From assembly GCA_014155875.1 (NCBI GenBank), contig JACEFZ010024473.1:289001-353000 (forward strand): a stretch of 64,000 bases of DNA, written 5' to 3'. Position 1 is the first letter of the stretch. The number at the start of each line of letters is the position of its first letter. Shown here in pieces: positions 20,713 to 34,599 of the stretch. The notes beneath the pieces are model-generated. The model was not told the origin of the DNA and ran no database searches. It worked only from the letters and a program-made list of their open reading frames with translations. A program made the translations under genes and the position numbers. The DNA comes from Cepaea nemoralis (taxonomy: Eukaryota > Mollusca > Gastropoda > Stylommatophora > Helicidae).

Positions 20713-23700
20713 CCTTTGTATTTTAAGACGAAGCACTTAAAACATAAAGCCATATTCAGTATTGAGAGCAGATGGTTTCCATGAAAATGTCTCAATCACG
20801 ACTTACAAGTCATCTCCCATGATGGCCAGCAAGTATATCTTCTGTAAATGCCAAAGCCTGATGTACATGTCCTCCTACCTTGCTGGCTGAATCTTTTATT
20901 CTACTATAGTCTCAGAGCGACCCGTTGTGATGTCAGCTGAATTACAGTTTTAATGTTTACTTCAGCACCTGAGAATGGACACCCATTCTTTAGCTCAACC
21001 AGGGAAAACAGAGTGAACCTTTGACAATCTATCAGTGTGTATTCAAGAATATCTGAATTGTGCTATAATAGGACTGATCAACATCCAATTCACAGATAAA
21101 CTTATTTTCTTGTCATTTTGGTTAATGATATCACAATTTCTCATATTCAGTGTGTTAAACTTCCTGCTTCAGTTGTGATAATGATCATACATGTAGGCTT
21201 CGAGTTGCCCTTACACATGCTTACTATAATTTACACAGTTTTATACTTTCAACGTGTGGTTCATTCCTTTTGTGTGTCACTTGTCAAGTTACTGTGTTTT
21301 CTGTGCTTTTGTAAAAAATGTATAATTTAGATTTTGACCAACCTAGGCAGGAAATAGGATGTTCCTTGTTTAAATATATACATATTAGCGTAACTGAACG
21401 CCTAGGGATGCTGGTAGTGGTGGCTGCTCTGGTCATGTGGCTATGGTAATTCCCTAGATCGTATATTCAAGACGTAAACATTCTGGAAAATTCACTAAAC
21501 ATTTTTACTAATAGGAGAAAATCAGGAAGGCTGGACTGGACATATAAATGAACACATACGTATATGGGACCGTTGGAAATGAAAGTCTCTGCACTTACGC
21601 AGACTTTTTGGCGGCAAAATAGTATCATGTTAAATCGAGCCAGGACATTGACGTCGGAAAGAATCAGATAATGAATTTTCGGAATTTCCAACATTCATAT
21701 ACTTAGAATCTGGGCTGTCCCGTGAACTCTTGGCCACCTACACTAGAACTTAGAGGCAGGAATTGTCGTAATTCCCCATAAGTAAGTTGTAAACTTCCAC
21801 ACCGGAGATGTGTGCATTGTTTCAACATGACAAGGACAATGGATAATAATATGATGTCTCAAGTTTTATGAGTTCGTTGGCCTGCTTCCTCAAACTTATT
21901 AACGTATGCTGGGAAGTTTGGTAGGTTAACGACCTAAGCGGTGAGTGCTCTTTAAATCATACCTGAGAGACAAAGCATTTCATTATGCAAGTCAGCCAAT
22001 GGCAATGTCATAAGTGAGGGTCTGATACAAAATTACGATAGTACCTCTAGAAGGGGACACAACTAGCGAGATAATCTGCAACGGCAGGTGCACAAACCTG
22101 GACGCCGTATGGAACACACATAAGTAAGGATTGTTAGCAGGAACACTAAAGGCTTGGGCAAAAATGTCTGGGATTGCGGTATATAAAACGCAATAATTAC
22201 TAGCAAGGAGCCCAGCTCACGAAGAAACTAGCAGGACACTGCACTAAGTGGAAGTTTGGGACATAAACTCGCTACAGCTAAACCGGAGGAAACATGTCTG
22301 GCCAATCACTATAATAGCTTAGTCGGACAAGGCTGGAAGAGCTGTGTGAAACACAGACTTGTAAACAATCGCTATCAATGGAGTTTACGAAGATCAGTTT
22401 TTTCCTGGATAAATGGTGGTCACCCGTTAATAGTGTTCGTTGGTCGTACCTTACATTATTAGTTGATACTTCATCCACAGTCGGTACCTTATACGAATCT
22501 CATCCAGTTAGAAATAATACTCTATATCTTCAGAGGTACTTCACAAACCTAAGGAAGCCTAGTGTTTGGGCGTAAAAGTATGGTTACGCCTTACGACATT
22601 ATTAGTTGTTTTTATTTGGATGCTGTATTTGACACATGAATAATAGTTTGTAACCTGTATACTTGTGATTGTTGTTCATGGTGAAATAAACTCAAATTTG
22701 TGTTGTCTTTTACTTGATTTGAAAGACTGAGATTCTGTAGATTCGTTTGTGGTACTTGTAACTTGTAGTCTGTATATTTGTTGGTTTTAACGGGCTACCA
22801 CTCTACGTTAGTTAGGGCAGTCATATCATTAGTGGCTGTGACCACTACGGAAAGAATATGTAACCATCTCTTCCTCCCCTCCCCCTTTTTCTCTCTCTAC
22901 TCCTCTCCCTCCTCCTTTATATTGCAGCTGTGAGGAAGGCGTTTGGCTACGGCACGGGACAACGAACGACAACAGTCAGTAATCCTGTATTTTCCTACCC
23001 CACCTCTTCTCTCTGTTTATCACACCCTCCCCCCCCCCCCCACTCCTTTCTTTACCCGCTTCCTTTCTCGCACAGATAAATCAGGTCACACCAGGTTCAA
23101 TCCCCATCAGCTACAGGGGTCTTTGTTCCAACCAGTGATGTTCGTCCATCATGAATGACGAGGACCATTCATTACACTATATCTTTAGATGAGGAACGAA
23201 TGACTTGCGCTTTGGTTTTATATAGCGAGGAAGTGGTCGCGCAACTCCTTCGCCCCCGCTCTCTCGTCTGTGTCCATCTGGCTCCAGTGGCGAGCATGGC
23301 AAGACGACTGGAAGACGGACACAGATGCAGTGGACGTTAGGCTGCCACGGCCAGTTATCCCTGTATATATTGGCTCTCGAGAGCCTCGTGCAAACGGCCC
23401 TTCCGTCAATTCCTTTAACTTTCAGTTTTAAGACAAGCGTAGCGACAAGCAATGAGCGTATATTTACTGATAGGATCCACAAGATTTCCTTCGCCGAAGA
23501 CGGACTGACCGCCAGATCAGACCATACACATATGAGGCGAGAAGCTGCCCACAGAAGATATTGCTCGTCTAAGTTGCGAACAGATCTCCCGATTTACGGT
23601 TGAGCCTCACCAGCGCACAAGTGCACATGGCGACTGACAGGACAGATGTTCACGCACACGCAAGCCAAGAGTAGCATCGCTAAAGCGCGCCCTCCCGGTA

Positions 23701-24430
23701 CAAGGTGATACATGCAAAACCACTGGACGCCTACCGACGAGCTTTCAAGCTACGCCGGCAGGACTGACCGAAAAAAAAGCTATACCAGCTTACTGACTGC
23801 AGGCCCACTACTCATCGAGAGAGAGTGGGCGCTTATCGAGACTTTGTCGAACGGTCGTACAAATTTTGCTCTTTTGCCCGCTCAAACCACGACCCTGGCT
23901 GCACTATGCGGTTACATTCTTGAAACGCCTGCCTCGCTAACTTACGTTGGCTGGGAAGATCCCATTTTGGTGCACCTCACACAGCCATCCGAGACAACGA
24001 ACGCTAGACGCGGAACTGATCTAGCGAACCAGACCAGCCCCACTCCAACCAGTACAGCTCTGGGGTCGACCCAGCCTCATAAATTGAAATATGATCATTG
24101 TCACCCGGGAAGTTAACCTGACCAAAAAATGCCTGAAGAAGTCGAATGTGTCGGCCGAAAGGTTCAAATATATCAGCTCTGTTGTAAACAGGCACAATGC
24201 AATTACGTCTAAAGCATCATTCTGGGCGTACGCAGAAGAAGAAGAAAGATTGTTGTCAAAATTATCTGGGAATTGTAATTGAAGGTAAGGTAACCAGAGC
24301 AAGAAAGGGGGGAGGGAATGGGTCTGCCCAATCCATCTTATTGTGCAATGGCTAAGAATATGTGAAGGTCTACACTCCCACCTCATCATGCAATAACCTA
24401 GAATATGTGAAAGCTCACACCTCACAAGGA
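20713..24430. other. Long stretch with no recognised gene
   Basis: Several short open frames occur (for example 23177-23482 minus and 23712-24116 plus), but none shows a domain, signal or splice pattern I trust. A pyrimidine tract ending TTGCAG at about 22860-22927 could be a splice acceptor, without an exon I can confirm. The word 'cctgaagaagtcgaatg' near 24130 resembles conserved 3' segments of Penelope/DIRS-type repeats, but the match is too short to call. Confidence 0.4.
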
Positions 24431-24469
24431 AGTCAAGGTAGTATTGTGGCTAGATGCTCACCTGCTGGC

Positions 24470-25190
24470 CTCCTGGTTGTGGATTCAAAAAGAGAGACTA
24501 TGTCCATCAAAGTTACGTGTCTATGTTTTAAATCAATAGTATCTGCTAATTTGACCAGTTCAGGTGAATATTTGAGTATTATGGGGTAAAATGATTGTCT
24601 TACTGGCTTACGAATTTCGACAAGCCATTTCGCCACCATTGTTGGGCTGATTTGATCATAGATAGAATAGGTCTCAGTAGTACGCCTGGCTTTTGTAAGT
24701 TAGGGGGAACATGAAGCTGAGGGTTTGTGAGCCCAAGGGGTGAGTACTTACGCAGTCGCCTCTGTTTGTTTTCAATGCATGTCTGGTAGTCTGACTTGTT
24801 CATCACCGATGTACATTACTCTTTGTCTGATTTTATTATTACCTGTTGTTCGTTGGATTTTAATGTTTTCAGAGCCGTGATGTGCTCTTTGTTAAATGGA
24901 CATTTCTTTTTGGATGATGTTATGTGGTATTGATGTTCTATATCTACCATTTTGTCTTTTAGCCATCTGATTGAGTCAGCAGAAGATACTGTCAGCTTCA
25001 TGATTTGATTAAAACAAAACATCTCGAATTGCAACTGTGTGATATTAAGAACTTTATTAAACTCATATTGCAGAATAATATAACAACAACGATATGCATA
25101 TAAAATTATATACACAAAAACATACATCTCATAATTATAACCTGGATCTGCAACACGGTAGATGCGGTTGTTATACACAGTGAACAACTA
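24470..25190 (-). pseudogene. Penelope-like element: reverse transcriptase fragment
   Basis: Reading right to left on the minus strand: a segment ending ALKTLKSNEQQVIIKSDKE, then NKSDYQTCIENKQRRL (the 'KaDKg..vVv.nk.dY' region), then LQKPGVLLRPILSMIKSAQQ (the 'KiHKpg.PLRPIvs..gs' motif), then VTLMDIVSLFES (first Asp-containing RT motif, normally 'fDV.SLFTN'). The order and wording are characteristic of Penelope-like RTs rather than LINEs. Three frames are needed, and the catalytic YxDD part and the GIY-YIG domain are missing. It is truncated next to a tRNA-like stretch at about 24433-24485. Confidence 0.7.
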
Positions 25191-25203
25191 AGGTTATAAT
25201 TAC

Positions 25204-25850
25204 ATGTTAAGAAGACACAGATTATGGTCCTCACTAGGAAGAAAGAAATACTACAATGTAATATATATGGTAAATTTGAATATTCTTAAACAAGTGAATC
25301 GGCACAATTATCTGGGAACAGTCATGACATCTGTTGGGAGATACCTCGAAGAGATTAGAACAAGAATAACCATGGCGAAGGTGGCATTTTGCAAGATGGA
25401 AAACATACTGACCAATAAAAAAATGTTATTTGAAACGAGAAAAAGAGTGTTGAGGTGCTACATAAAACCTATACTTTTGTATAAGTGTGAAACGTGGACA
25501 ATGAGCAGGCAAGCTGAAAAACATCTGGTGACGGTGGAAATGAATGTGGTTTATGATAAAATGCAAAGAATACCATGGGCAGACAGAAAACCGTAAACTG
25601 GTTAGAGAAATTAGATGTAGACAGTCAAATATATTTTGGACACGTTATAAGACAAAATAAATTACAGAACTTGATGACAATTGGCAAGATTGAGGGGGAA
25701 AGAACAAGGGGAAGACAGAGAAGTAAATATCTGGATGGTTTGGCCACATGGCATGACCAAGACAAGAACACGGAGGTGATCCATGACTCTGGTGATCGTG
25801 TGAGATGGCGAATCATGCCTGCCCAAGCTGATCAGCATGACGCATGATGA
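25204..25850 (+). pseudogene. LINE ORF2 C-terminal fragment (tail family G)
   Basis: Two overlapping frames (25204-25596 and 25575-25847). The first has NRHNYLGTVMTS, the 'EIRTRI..AK.AF' segment and CYIKPILLYKCETWTMSRQ. The second has FGHVIRQNKLQNL, then a basic RTRGRQRSKYLDGLA stretch. It ends in a (GATG)-like run near 25845. Same family as 17961-18470, opposite orientation. It starts in the post-RT region, so it is 5'-truncated. Confidence 0.8.
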
Positions 25851-26640
25851 TGAATTATAACCCAGAAGAGTTGAACAGGATAGTGATAAAAACTAAGAAA
25901 GAATGTATTTCGAATTGATCCTGAGACTCTACATGGTTAAAATGTACATTGTATTCATTGCTACCTGCCGTGTTGGTTGATGATAGTTTGTTACATTGTG
26001 ATTAAAAAATAGGTAACTAACTATAACCTGGAGGGTTTGGTGAGTGCCGCCCAACGTTCGGCGCTAACAGAAAGCAGGTAGTACCGCCTACTGTCATCAT
26101 ATCTGAATAGACCAAGACCTGACACAAATGTTGCATTAGTGGCATGCAAAATTGTAATCCATTAGCAAGAACTTCAGTTTGCATGATGTCTAGTCTGGTC
26201 GAAGAAAGATTTGTCCCGTATTTATCGACGTTGTCGAGCACGGAGGTTGTGGTCTTTTCTCATTTGAGTGATTTGTTGTGCAGACAGAACTTAATTATGG
26301 GATATTGATCTGCGATTACAGCGGGGATAACAAACACTCCATATTTGAATATTATGTGTAATTACGTGTATTACTGCTATGTATGTCAGTCAAAGTAAGA
26401 TTCACCTATTCACTTCATGCGATATAAACATTAATTAACTATAGCTCTAATCAGTATGCAATGCACAGTGACTCAGTTTACACCGCCTTCAAGCTGAGAA
26501 TCTGTATGCAGACTACATGGCACATGGTTTCCCAGCTTCATAAAAATTGATACTAGAAACCTTTTAGTTAGTTACAAGTAGATGGCATGATACTGACCAC
26601 ATCTGTATCTTTATCTGCCTCTCAGTGCATGTTCCGATGT
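25851..26640. other. AT-rich non-coding stretch
   Basis: Nothing recognised. A (TA)n tract follows at about 26650-26691. Confidence 0.4.
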
Positions 26641-26692
26641 CAACCTGAGTATATATATATATATATATAGTATATATATAATATATATATAG

Positions 26693-28420
26693 TTAGTTAG
26701 TCTTAGTTAGTCTTTCCTCTTGAGCCTAAGGCGGCGCATAGGGCAGAAGTCCTGTCTCTCCATGCCTGGCGGTTCGCTGCTATCTGTTGTAGATCTTGGA
26801 TATTTACTTGGCCATTGAATGAGCCTTCTCTAATGATGGTTCTACGCAGGGTCTCTCTTGGTCTTCCCCGTTTTCTTTTCCCTACCGGTGACCATATGAG
26901 GGCTTGGTAGGGGAGTCTTGTCTTGTCCATTCTGAGTACATGGCCGATGTAGTTCCAACGGCGTCTTCTTATGAAATTGGATACTGTATCTTGCTTAGTC
27001 TCTTGTCTTATTTGCGAATTGGTTCTGAAGTCTGTCCAGTGGATGTTTAGAAGTCTTCTAAGACATTTGTTCTCAAAATTGTCTAATTTTTTATCTAAAG
27101 CTACCGTTGATTTCCAACTTTCACATCCATACGTTAACACTGGAATCACACAAGAGTTGAAGATTTTAAGTTTTGTGTGTTTGCTGAGTGTCTTTGACTT
27201 CCAGATGTTTGACAGTTTGTTGAAGGCACTAGATGCCAGTGCGATTCTAGTTGATATTTCTGGTGTTGAGTCCCCTGTGGATGTCATTTTGCTTCCTAGG
27301 TATGTGAAGCTGTTGACTTTTTCAAGAACGTAGCTGTTCAATTTGGTCTCATCTGAACTGTTGGTAAGATCAATAGTCTTTGTTTTTGTGGTGTTAATTT
27401 GGAGACCAATTTGCCCTGAAACATTTTGGAGGTGGTTTATTTTCTCTTGAGCATCCGGATGTGTTGAACTCAAAAGCACTATGTCGTCGGCAAAGTCCAG
27501 GTCTTCTAGAATTTTGTCACCCAATGAATACCCATATTTGTGTTGCTTGTGCATTTGCGCATGACCCAATCGATAGCTATTCCAAAAAGCATCGGTGATA
27601 AGACACAACCCTGTTTCACTCCTGTTTCGACTGAGAACCAGTCAGAGTTGCCTGTTTCTGTTCTTACGCAGCAACGTGTCTCTTTGTAGAAAGATTTTAT
27701 GACGTTGGTATATTTGGTAGGAAAACCATAGATGTTAAGTAGATTCCAAAGTGAAGGACGGTGGATGCTGTCGAAGGCTTTTTGAAAGTCGACAAAGTTT
27801 GTGATTAATTTCGACTGGAATTCTACGGAGTCTTCAATGATTATTCTGAGGGTGAAAATGTGGTCTATGCATGACCGTTTTGGTCTGAAGCCTGCTTGTT
27901 CTTCTCTGAGCCTTTCATCTATCGCCTTTTTCAATCTCTCAAGTAACATGCTACAAAAAAGTTTTCCTGGTACTGACAATAGAGTGATACCACGCCAATT
28001 ATTGCAATCAGACATATCGCCCTTTTTAGGACAGTTTGAAAATTACACCATCTTTCCACTGTTGTGGTGGGGATTCGCTTTGCCAGATTTCATTGATCAG
28101 CTGTAACAAACGTTGTAAGGTGTTCTCATCTGCTGCTTTGAGCATTTCTCCTGAGATTTCATCTTCACCAACAGCTTTGTTGTTCTTCAATTTTTTGGTG
28201 GCTGCTTTAATCTCTTCCATGGTGAATGACTCGCAGGAGGCATCCAGTGGGGGCATAGTAATTTCTCCATCCAGGTTCGGAACAGTGTCAGGCTGCGGTC
28301 TATTTAATATTTCTTTGAAATGTTCTGCCCATCGTTGCTTTTGAAGGTCATCGGATAACAGTTGATTGCCTTGTTTGTCTTTGATGGGTATATTTGGTGT
28401 AGGTGAGTGATATATATATA
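26693..28420 (-). pseudogene. LINE ORF2: RT and C-terminal region, 5'-truncated (family F)
   Basis: Three minus-strand frames in order, 28427-28026, 28015-27506 and 27608-26703. Motifs: KAVGEDEISGEMLKA, NNWRGITLLSVPGKLF (RT block 1), EEQAGFRPKRSCIDHIF, FVDFQKAFDSIHRPSLW (block A), TGVKQGCVLSPMLFGIAI (block B) and LDFADDIVLLSS (the catalytic Y/FADD). Then come FTYLGSKM, SCVIPVLTYGCESW and WNYIGHVLRM with KRKRGRPRETLRR. Frameshifts lie near 28020 and 27550. The 5' side ends at the Helitron-like repeat (28427), and a TA-rich tract lies at the 3' end. The RT core is nearly complete, the best preserved after the 37.7-39.0 kb copy. Confidence 0.88.
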
Positions 28421-28426
28421 TATACA

Positions 28427-29876
<1,450 letters not shown>

Positions 29877-29929
29877 AAAGCAGCGGTCAATTTTGGTTGT
29901 TGACATTTCCATAGAGTTTGTCCTTAAAT

Positions 29930-30165
29930 GGAGAGGGTGTCTTCCTTTAGCCGTTATCCTCCACTGGGACATAGGCACTTAGCTAGCTCTAGTCCCTCCT
30001 GTCCTTTGCTATCCCATGCAGCTCTGCCCATATCCTCCCGGTATTATTCATTACTGATATTATTTCTCTTCTCTGTGTAATTTTAGATCTTCCTCTTTTT
30101 CTTTTGCCCTGTGTATTCGAGACAAAGGACTTTACAGTTGTACGATTCTCACGTTTTCCTATTGT
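29930..30165 (-). pseudogene. LINE 3' tail fragment
   Basis: The minus strand encodes GKRKRGRSKITQRREI, then GRIWAELHGIAKDR and a stop, the usual 'GkRkrGRPk.tWRR......W.e....A.DR..WR' ending of APE-type LINEs. It is bounded by the palindromic microsatellite. Confidence 0.7.
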
Positions 30166-30177
30166 ATGTTCTATCCT

Positions 30178-30436
<259 letters not shown>

Positions 30437-30464
30437 GGGGGGGGAGTAATCGATGGTGTGCATG

Positions 30465-30728
30465 TATACAGAGATTTCCATACCATAAAGAGATGTCTAT
30501 GTTTCACATGCATACATAGATAATATATACAGAGGTGTCTATATTTCACATGGATACAGAGATGTTCATGTTTCACATGTTTACAGAGATGTCCATGTTT
30601 CACATGTATACATAGATGTCTATTTTTCACATGTATATAGAAATGTCCATGTTTCACATGTATACAGAGATGTCCATGTTTCACATGTATACAGAGATGT
30701 CCATGTTTCACATGTATACAGAGATGTC
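30465..30728. repeat. Minisatellite 'catgtttcacatgtatacagagatgtc', left part of split array
   Basis: About nine units of roughly 27 bp with the core 'tttcacatgtatacagagat'. The array stops exactly at the Polinton end (30728) and resumes at 40746 beyond the other end, so the Polinton inserted into it. A third array of the same unit lies at 59300-59550. Confidence 0.9.
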
Positions 30729-31917
30729 AGTAGTAAGGGATGTTGTATTCAGGTATTATTTATGGATCAATACGTCATCAATGACGTAGTTTTTTTTTTT
30801 ACTATACGCAGGGTATAGCTCCAGATTGAAAACGGATCCTTCGGCGACCATATTTTTCACAAGTTGGCGGGTATTTTCTTGGGTCTGGGTGACCACTTCC
30901 GGTTGTCGTGATGACTACTTCCGGTCTCCGGACGGTCGGGTGGGCAGGCGGGCGGGCGAACCGGACGTCGTCACGCGAACCGGACGTCGGCGCGAACCGG
31001 ACCTAACCCTCGGTGCGGGTGGGGCACCCCGATCGCGCGAACCGACCAACAGCGCTTCAGAGATGGCTGACTGGTGTAATCGATCCCCAGTCATGTAGAT
31101 CCCCTCCTTCGATGAGGAGATCGAAATCCAATATGACAGAAAATTGATTTATTCCATCTCTCGAGTTACCTCTAGTAGGTTAAGTAATGACCGCATGAAT
31201 AAACTTTCCACCATGCTAGTTAATTTGGTGGAAGTCCCTTCCCAGGTATCAACATTAATCGCGTGGTGAAAATCTGGTTTAAAAATATGCTACCCAAGTA
31301 AACATTATTATTAAAAATTAACCCTAACAACATAACTAAACACCAAAATTTCTTGTATGTATAGTGGAGCCTTGTAATGTCAATATAAAACTACGATTCT
31401 CATTTAAAATAAGCCATAACTTACCAAGATAATCATAAAAATATGTAATGAAACACCACAAATAACGTCCCTTTTTACAAACATAAATATAAGTAACCAA
31501 GGGAGACAAATTCTGTCCCTTGGCTCAACCAGAATTATCGACCCCTTTTGCATACTAAGCTCCGCTTGAACGCACAGGTAAAGACTGCCAACCGACCGTC
31601 ATACGAGATTATCTGATAGTGGTCAGCGAGAACGCCTAGGGCATTTTTCAATTAACGTCAGCGGACTTCAATGCTTATCACAGATAGAGATCAGACGACA
31701 TGATGCAACCGGGGCTGTGAAGGGAATATTTGCGCAAAAAAATAAGCTATTCTAAAATATAGCTATACGTGGCTGCTACACAAAGTGTATGTGTGTGCGT
31801 GTGTGTATGTACATGGGTGTGTGTGTACATCCGTGTGTGCGTGTGTGTGCTATCTATTACAGGACGTCGCAGTCAACCCAAACATTGATTGGTTACTCGT
31901 GTGCCATCATGACATCC

Positions 31918-31948
<31 letters not shown>

Positions 31949-32240
31949 TAGGCGTATGTGCGTGCGTGGGTGTACTGCCGAGTGTATGTGTGTGTGCGCG
32001 ATAGCAATTACAGGACAGCGCAGTCAACCTCAGTATTCTATGGAGTTTCAAGTGTGCTGGGCAAGTTTCCAATGGTCATTATGAACGAACACCAGTCAGG
32101 TCATGTGCGTGTAAAGAGGGTGTATCAACAACTAGTTGTCTATCTATTACAAGACGTCGCAGTCAGCCCCAACTTTGATTATACAATGCATTTACAGGAC
32201 GTTGAAGACAGAACCAACATTGATTGTTGCGTGTGTGTCA
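30729..32240 (+). repeat. Polinton left terminal inverted repeat
   Basis: Matches the reverse complement of about 35945-40745 (minus the LINE) base by base over long runs, for example 'ggtgaccacttccggttgtc' near 30888. It includes a GC-rich patch with repeated GCGAACCGGACGTC (about 30950-31000) and a (GT)-rich patch at 31785-31830. It preserves the uninterrupted site 'gaagggaatatttgcgc' (about 31720-31736) where the LINE inserted in the other arm. Confidence 0.88.
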
Positions 32241-32985
32241 CCATGACATCCGTGTGTGTGTATGTGTGTGCGTGCGCGCGCGCGTGTATGCTATCAATTA
32301 CAGGACGTCACAGTAAACCCCAACATTGTTTGGATGCTCGTGTGCTATCATGACATCCGTGTGTGTGTATGTTTGCCCGCATATGGGCGTGTGTGCGTGC
32401 GTGGGTGTACTACCGAGTGCGTTCGTGGGTGTGCTATCAATTACAGGACATCGCAGTCAACCTCAACATTCTATGGATTGTCAGCCGTCCTGGGGCAAGT
32501 TTGCGATTCTTATTTTGAATGAACGACAACCATGTCATGTGCGTGTGAAGAGGGTGTATCAACAGCTAGTTGTCTATCTATTACAGGACGTCGCAGTCAG
32601 CCTCAACCTTGTTTATGCAATGCATTTACAGGACGCTGCAGACAGCCCCAACATTGATTGGTTGCGCGTGTACCACCATGACATCCGTGTGTGTGTATGT
32701 GTACGCGCATATAGGCGTGTGTACGTGCGTGGGTGTACTGCCGAGTGTATGCGTATGCGTGCGCGCGCGTGTGCGCTATCTATTACAGCACGTTGCAGTC
32801 ACCCCTACCATTCCGTGGAGTGTCGTGTTTACTGGGTAAGATTGCTGTTGTCTTTTTGAACGGCTGAATTTCTTTTACAGATGACAGTCAAGCTTTAATG
32901 CATTGCCTTTACAGGACATCACAGTCAACCCCAACATTCATGCTTCCTGGGCAAGGTTGTCGTTGTCTTTCTGAACGGCTGAATT
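31785..32985. repeat. Long tandem repeat of about 440 bp with 'ttacaggacgtcgcagtca' sub-motif
   Basis: Units contain a (GT)-rich block, 'catgacatccgtgtgtgtg', 'gcgtgggtgtactgccgagtg', 'caattacaggac..cgcagtcaacc', 'gtgcgtgtaaagagggtgta' and 'tcaacaactagttgtctatc'. The last segment recurs at about 32105 and 32540. The sub-motif 'ttacaggacgtcgcagtcaacc' recurs many times. The outer part is inside the inverted repeat; the inner units (32240-32985) are only on the left. Confidence 0.8.
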
Positions 32986-33216
32986 TCTTTTACATATTGC
33001 AGTCAAGCTAGCGACTACATGCTAACTAGCTAATACCGGTAAAAATAACGTCACAGCCGAGCCTAGCTGTAATGTTACAGCTAGAACACGTTGATAAGAA
33101 GGATACTACCCTATGTCGTGGTGATAGACCACGCCCTTAGCATGTGAATACATCAAGGTCAGACATGTCCAGACAATATTCAACTCAGTCAGGAGTCTTC
33201 ACCAGCAGATATCGTG
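32986..33216. other. Polinton internal non-coding stretch, upstream region of the gene unit
   Basis: A unique sequence with GT/CA-poor composition unlike the flanking repeats. It contains an inverted pair 'gcctagctgtaat / gttacagctag' at about 33060-33085. Presumed promoter region of the unit starting at 33217. Confidence 0.4.
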
Positions 33217-33223
33217 TATATAA
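33217..33223 (+). promoter_or_regulatory. Candidate TATA box of the Polinton gene unit
   Basis: TATATAA, followed about 63 bp later by an ATG (33280) and then a good splice donor, ATG|GTAAGA (GT at 33299). This suggests a short first exon (33240s-33298) and an intron before the frame at 33690; candidate acceptors lie between 33560 and 33705. Prediction from sequence only. Confidence 0.5.
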
Positions 33224-33689
33224 CACCCACCATTCGCCGTCTAGATGTCCCGGTCTCAGTGAACACCGTTCAGGTCACAATGTGCCAAGTCTCTAATGGT
33301 AAGATGGCTTTTTTGATAAATCTTTCACATTTTCGTTGTGGTTCTCCAAGTAGGCATACAGTTAACCTAACAATACTAGTATAATAAAGAGATATATGGT
33401 GCTAATCACATATAACTGGAGTATGTGCTCTGCTGGCTGCGACACCAATCAACACGTGCACATGGCTGATCCATCAAGCCTGCATACAGAAAGTAGTGTC
33501 CTTAGTACCGGCAATGTCCCACAAGGAGCGCCTCGAGCACTGATTTTTGCATTTGCCAATAGCAACTAATGATACAACCGAGACACGAGTGTAATGACCC
33601 ACTAGGTCAAAAACAGTGGTAATGGAAGAAACCAACGTGGAAACTAACCCACAAAATACCCCAGAGGGGAAAGAAATTCGTTCTGGTGC

Positions 33690-33875
33690 ATGTGTGGGCG
33701 GCGAGTGCCGCGACTAGAGATTGTCTTCTTCTGTCAACTGGTCGTTATATACACAGTCATTGGCGTATCACTATTTAATCTGTCTCGAGCCAGCGTCGAC
33801 GCGGTCGAGGGCAAGTTGTGGATCGCTCTTCTAAGCAGCTGTCTGGGTTACATGCTACCAAACCCTAAAATATGA
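33690..33875 (+). CDS. Small single-pass membrane protein of the Polinton unit
   Basis: A 61-codon frame. After a short basic start (MCGRRVPRLE) comes a hydrophobic segment, IVFFCQLVVIYTVIGVSLF (residues about 11-29). A second weaker one, LWIALLSSCLGYML (about 43-56), precedes the C-terminal PNPKI. The stop overlaps the next start as ATGA (33872-33875), a compact arrangement typical of viral or operon-like units. The true start may instead be supplied by an upstream exon (ATG 33280, donor 33298), because VPRLE is preceded by a possible acceptor. I recall similar small proteins beside the same downstream protein in other invertebrate loci, but cannot confirm it. A membrane role is inferred from hydrophobicity only. 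Confidence 0.6.
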   Translation: MCGRRVPRLEIVFFCQLVVIYTVIGVSLFNLSRASVDAVEGKLWIALLSSCLGYMLPNPKI

Positions 33876-34599
33876 GCTTCTACCTGACATTACCGAGTAA
33901 TGCTTCGCCGAACATATTTCCCAAGAACTCACCAGGTCACTATTTCGTCAAGTTACCGCAGACTATAGAGGTGAGTCAATATTTTGAAGTGGGTCTGGCC
34001 GAAATTCAATTCCCCAACTACTACTGCAATGTGCTAGAGAATGAAGTATGGCTAAGATACATCCCACCAATGGTAGAGTGATAAGAAAGGTGTGTCCCTC
34101 AGGCCTGTACAGTTCACCAGACGCGTTTATAGCTGCACTGAATCGCCTAATGAAAGATCGGAAGGTGGACGATCAACTCTGTGTTCTATTCCATTTCGAC
34201 AATGCATCAAAGAAAGTCATCGTGAAAATACTCGAACCCGGGGCCACTATTACATTTAGTGAGAAGTTACAAGAGATACTAGATACAATTGAAGGTGAAG
34301 GGGCGATAGACCTGAATAACGACCTGCAAAATGTCTACGTATACTGCGATCTCATTGCGGCAAGACCAGTTGGAGACGTCATGGTCCCACTACTAAGGAC
34401 GGTTCCTATCATGAATCAGCGATCGACCTCAGTGTTTCGCGCCTACGACAAACCTCACTACATACCGCTGAATCGTTACTCCTTCGACACGGTGGAAATA
34501 CTTCTAACCACTGATACGGGCACAAAGGTTGCATTCACTACCGGGACTTCAGTGCTGACGTTACATTTTCGAGTTCGGAAGAGATCAGACCTAGAATAA
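33872..34599 (+). pseudogene. Virion-like protein of unknown function (Polinton-associated), one frameshift
   Basis: The first frame (33872-34081) opens MSFYLTLPSNASPNIFPKN and continues with a YFVKLPQTIEV and YFEVGLAEIQFPN pattern. The second frame (34048-34599) carries on in a different phase to the stop at 34597. A single indel near 34050-34080 therefore probably breaks a gene of about 240 codons. The opening 'SFYLTLPSNAS...P.N....Y...LP..I...Y.VGLAEI..P' is a pattern I associate with proteins next to capsid genes in Polinton/adintovirus-like loci. The sequence looks rich in beta strands, as expected for a capsid or penton-type protein, but the function is not shown. It starts four bases before the upstream gene stops. 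The frame break means this copy is unlikely to make the full protein. Confidence 0.6.

Noticed and set aside
22860..22930. Pyrimidine tract ending TTGCAG, a possible splice acceptor
   Set aside because: No following exon with a convincing frame or donor could be confirmed.
23177..24116. Open frames of 100-134 codons at 23.2-24.1 kb
   Set aside because: Overlapping frames on both strands in a GC-richer patch, with no recognisable domain, signal peptide or splice sites.
24120..24160. Hammerhead-ribozyme-like motif (CTGAAGA ... GAAA) near Penelope sequence
   Set aside because: The core words are present and a 4-bp stem II can be drawn, but the base pair next to the core is a mismatch, no stem III follows GAAA, and no cleavage-site stem I is found. 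The nearby Penelope RT is on the other strand.
31785..32859. Cys/Val-rich frames (CVCVCV) in the Polinton left arm
   Set aside because: They arise from (GT)n-rich tandem repeats; all phases are equally open.
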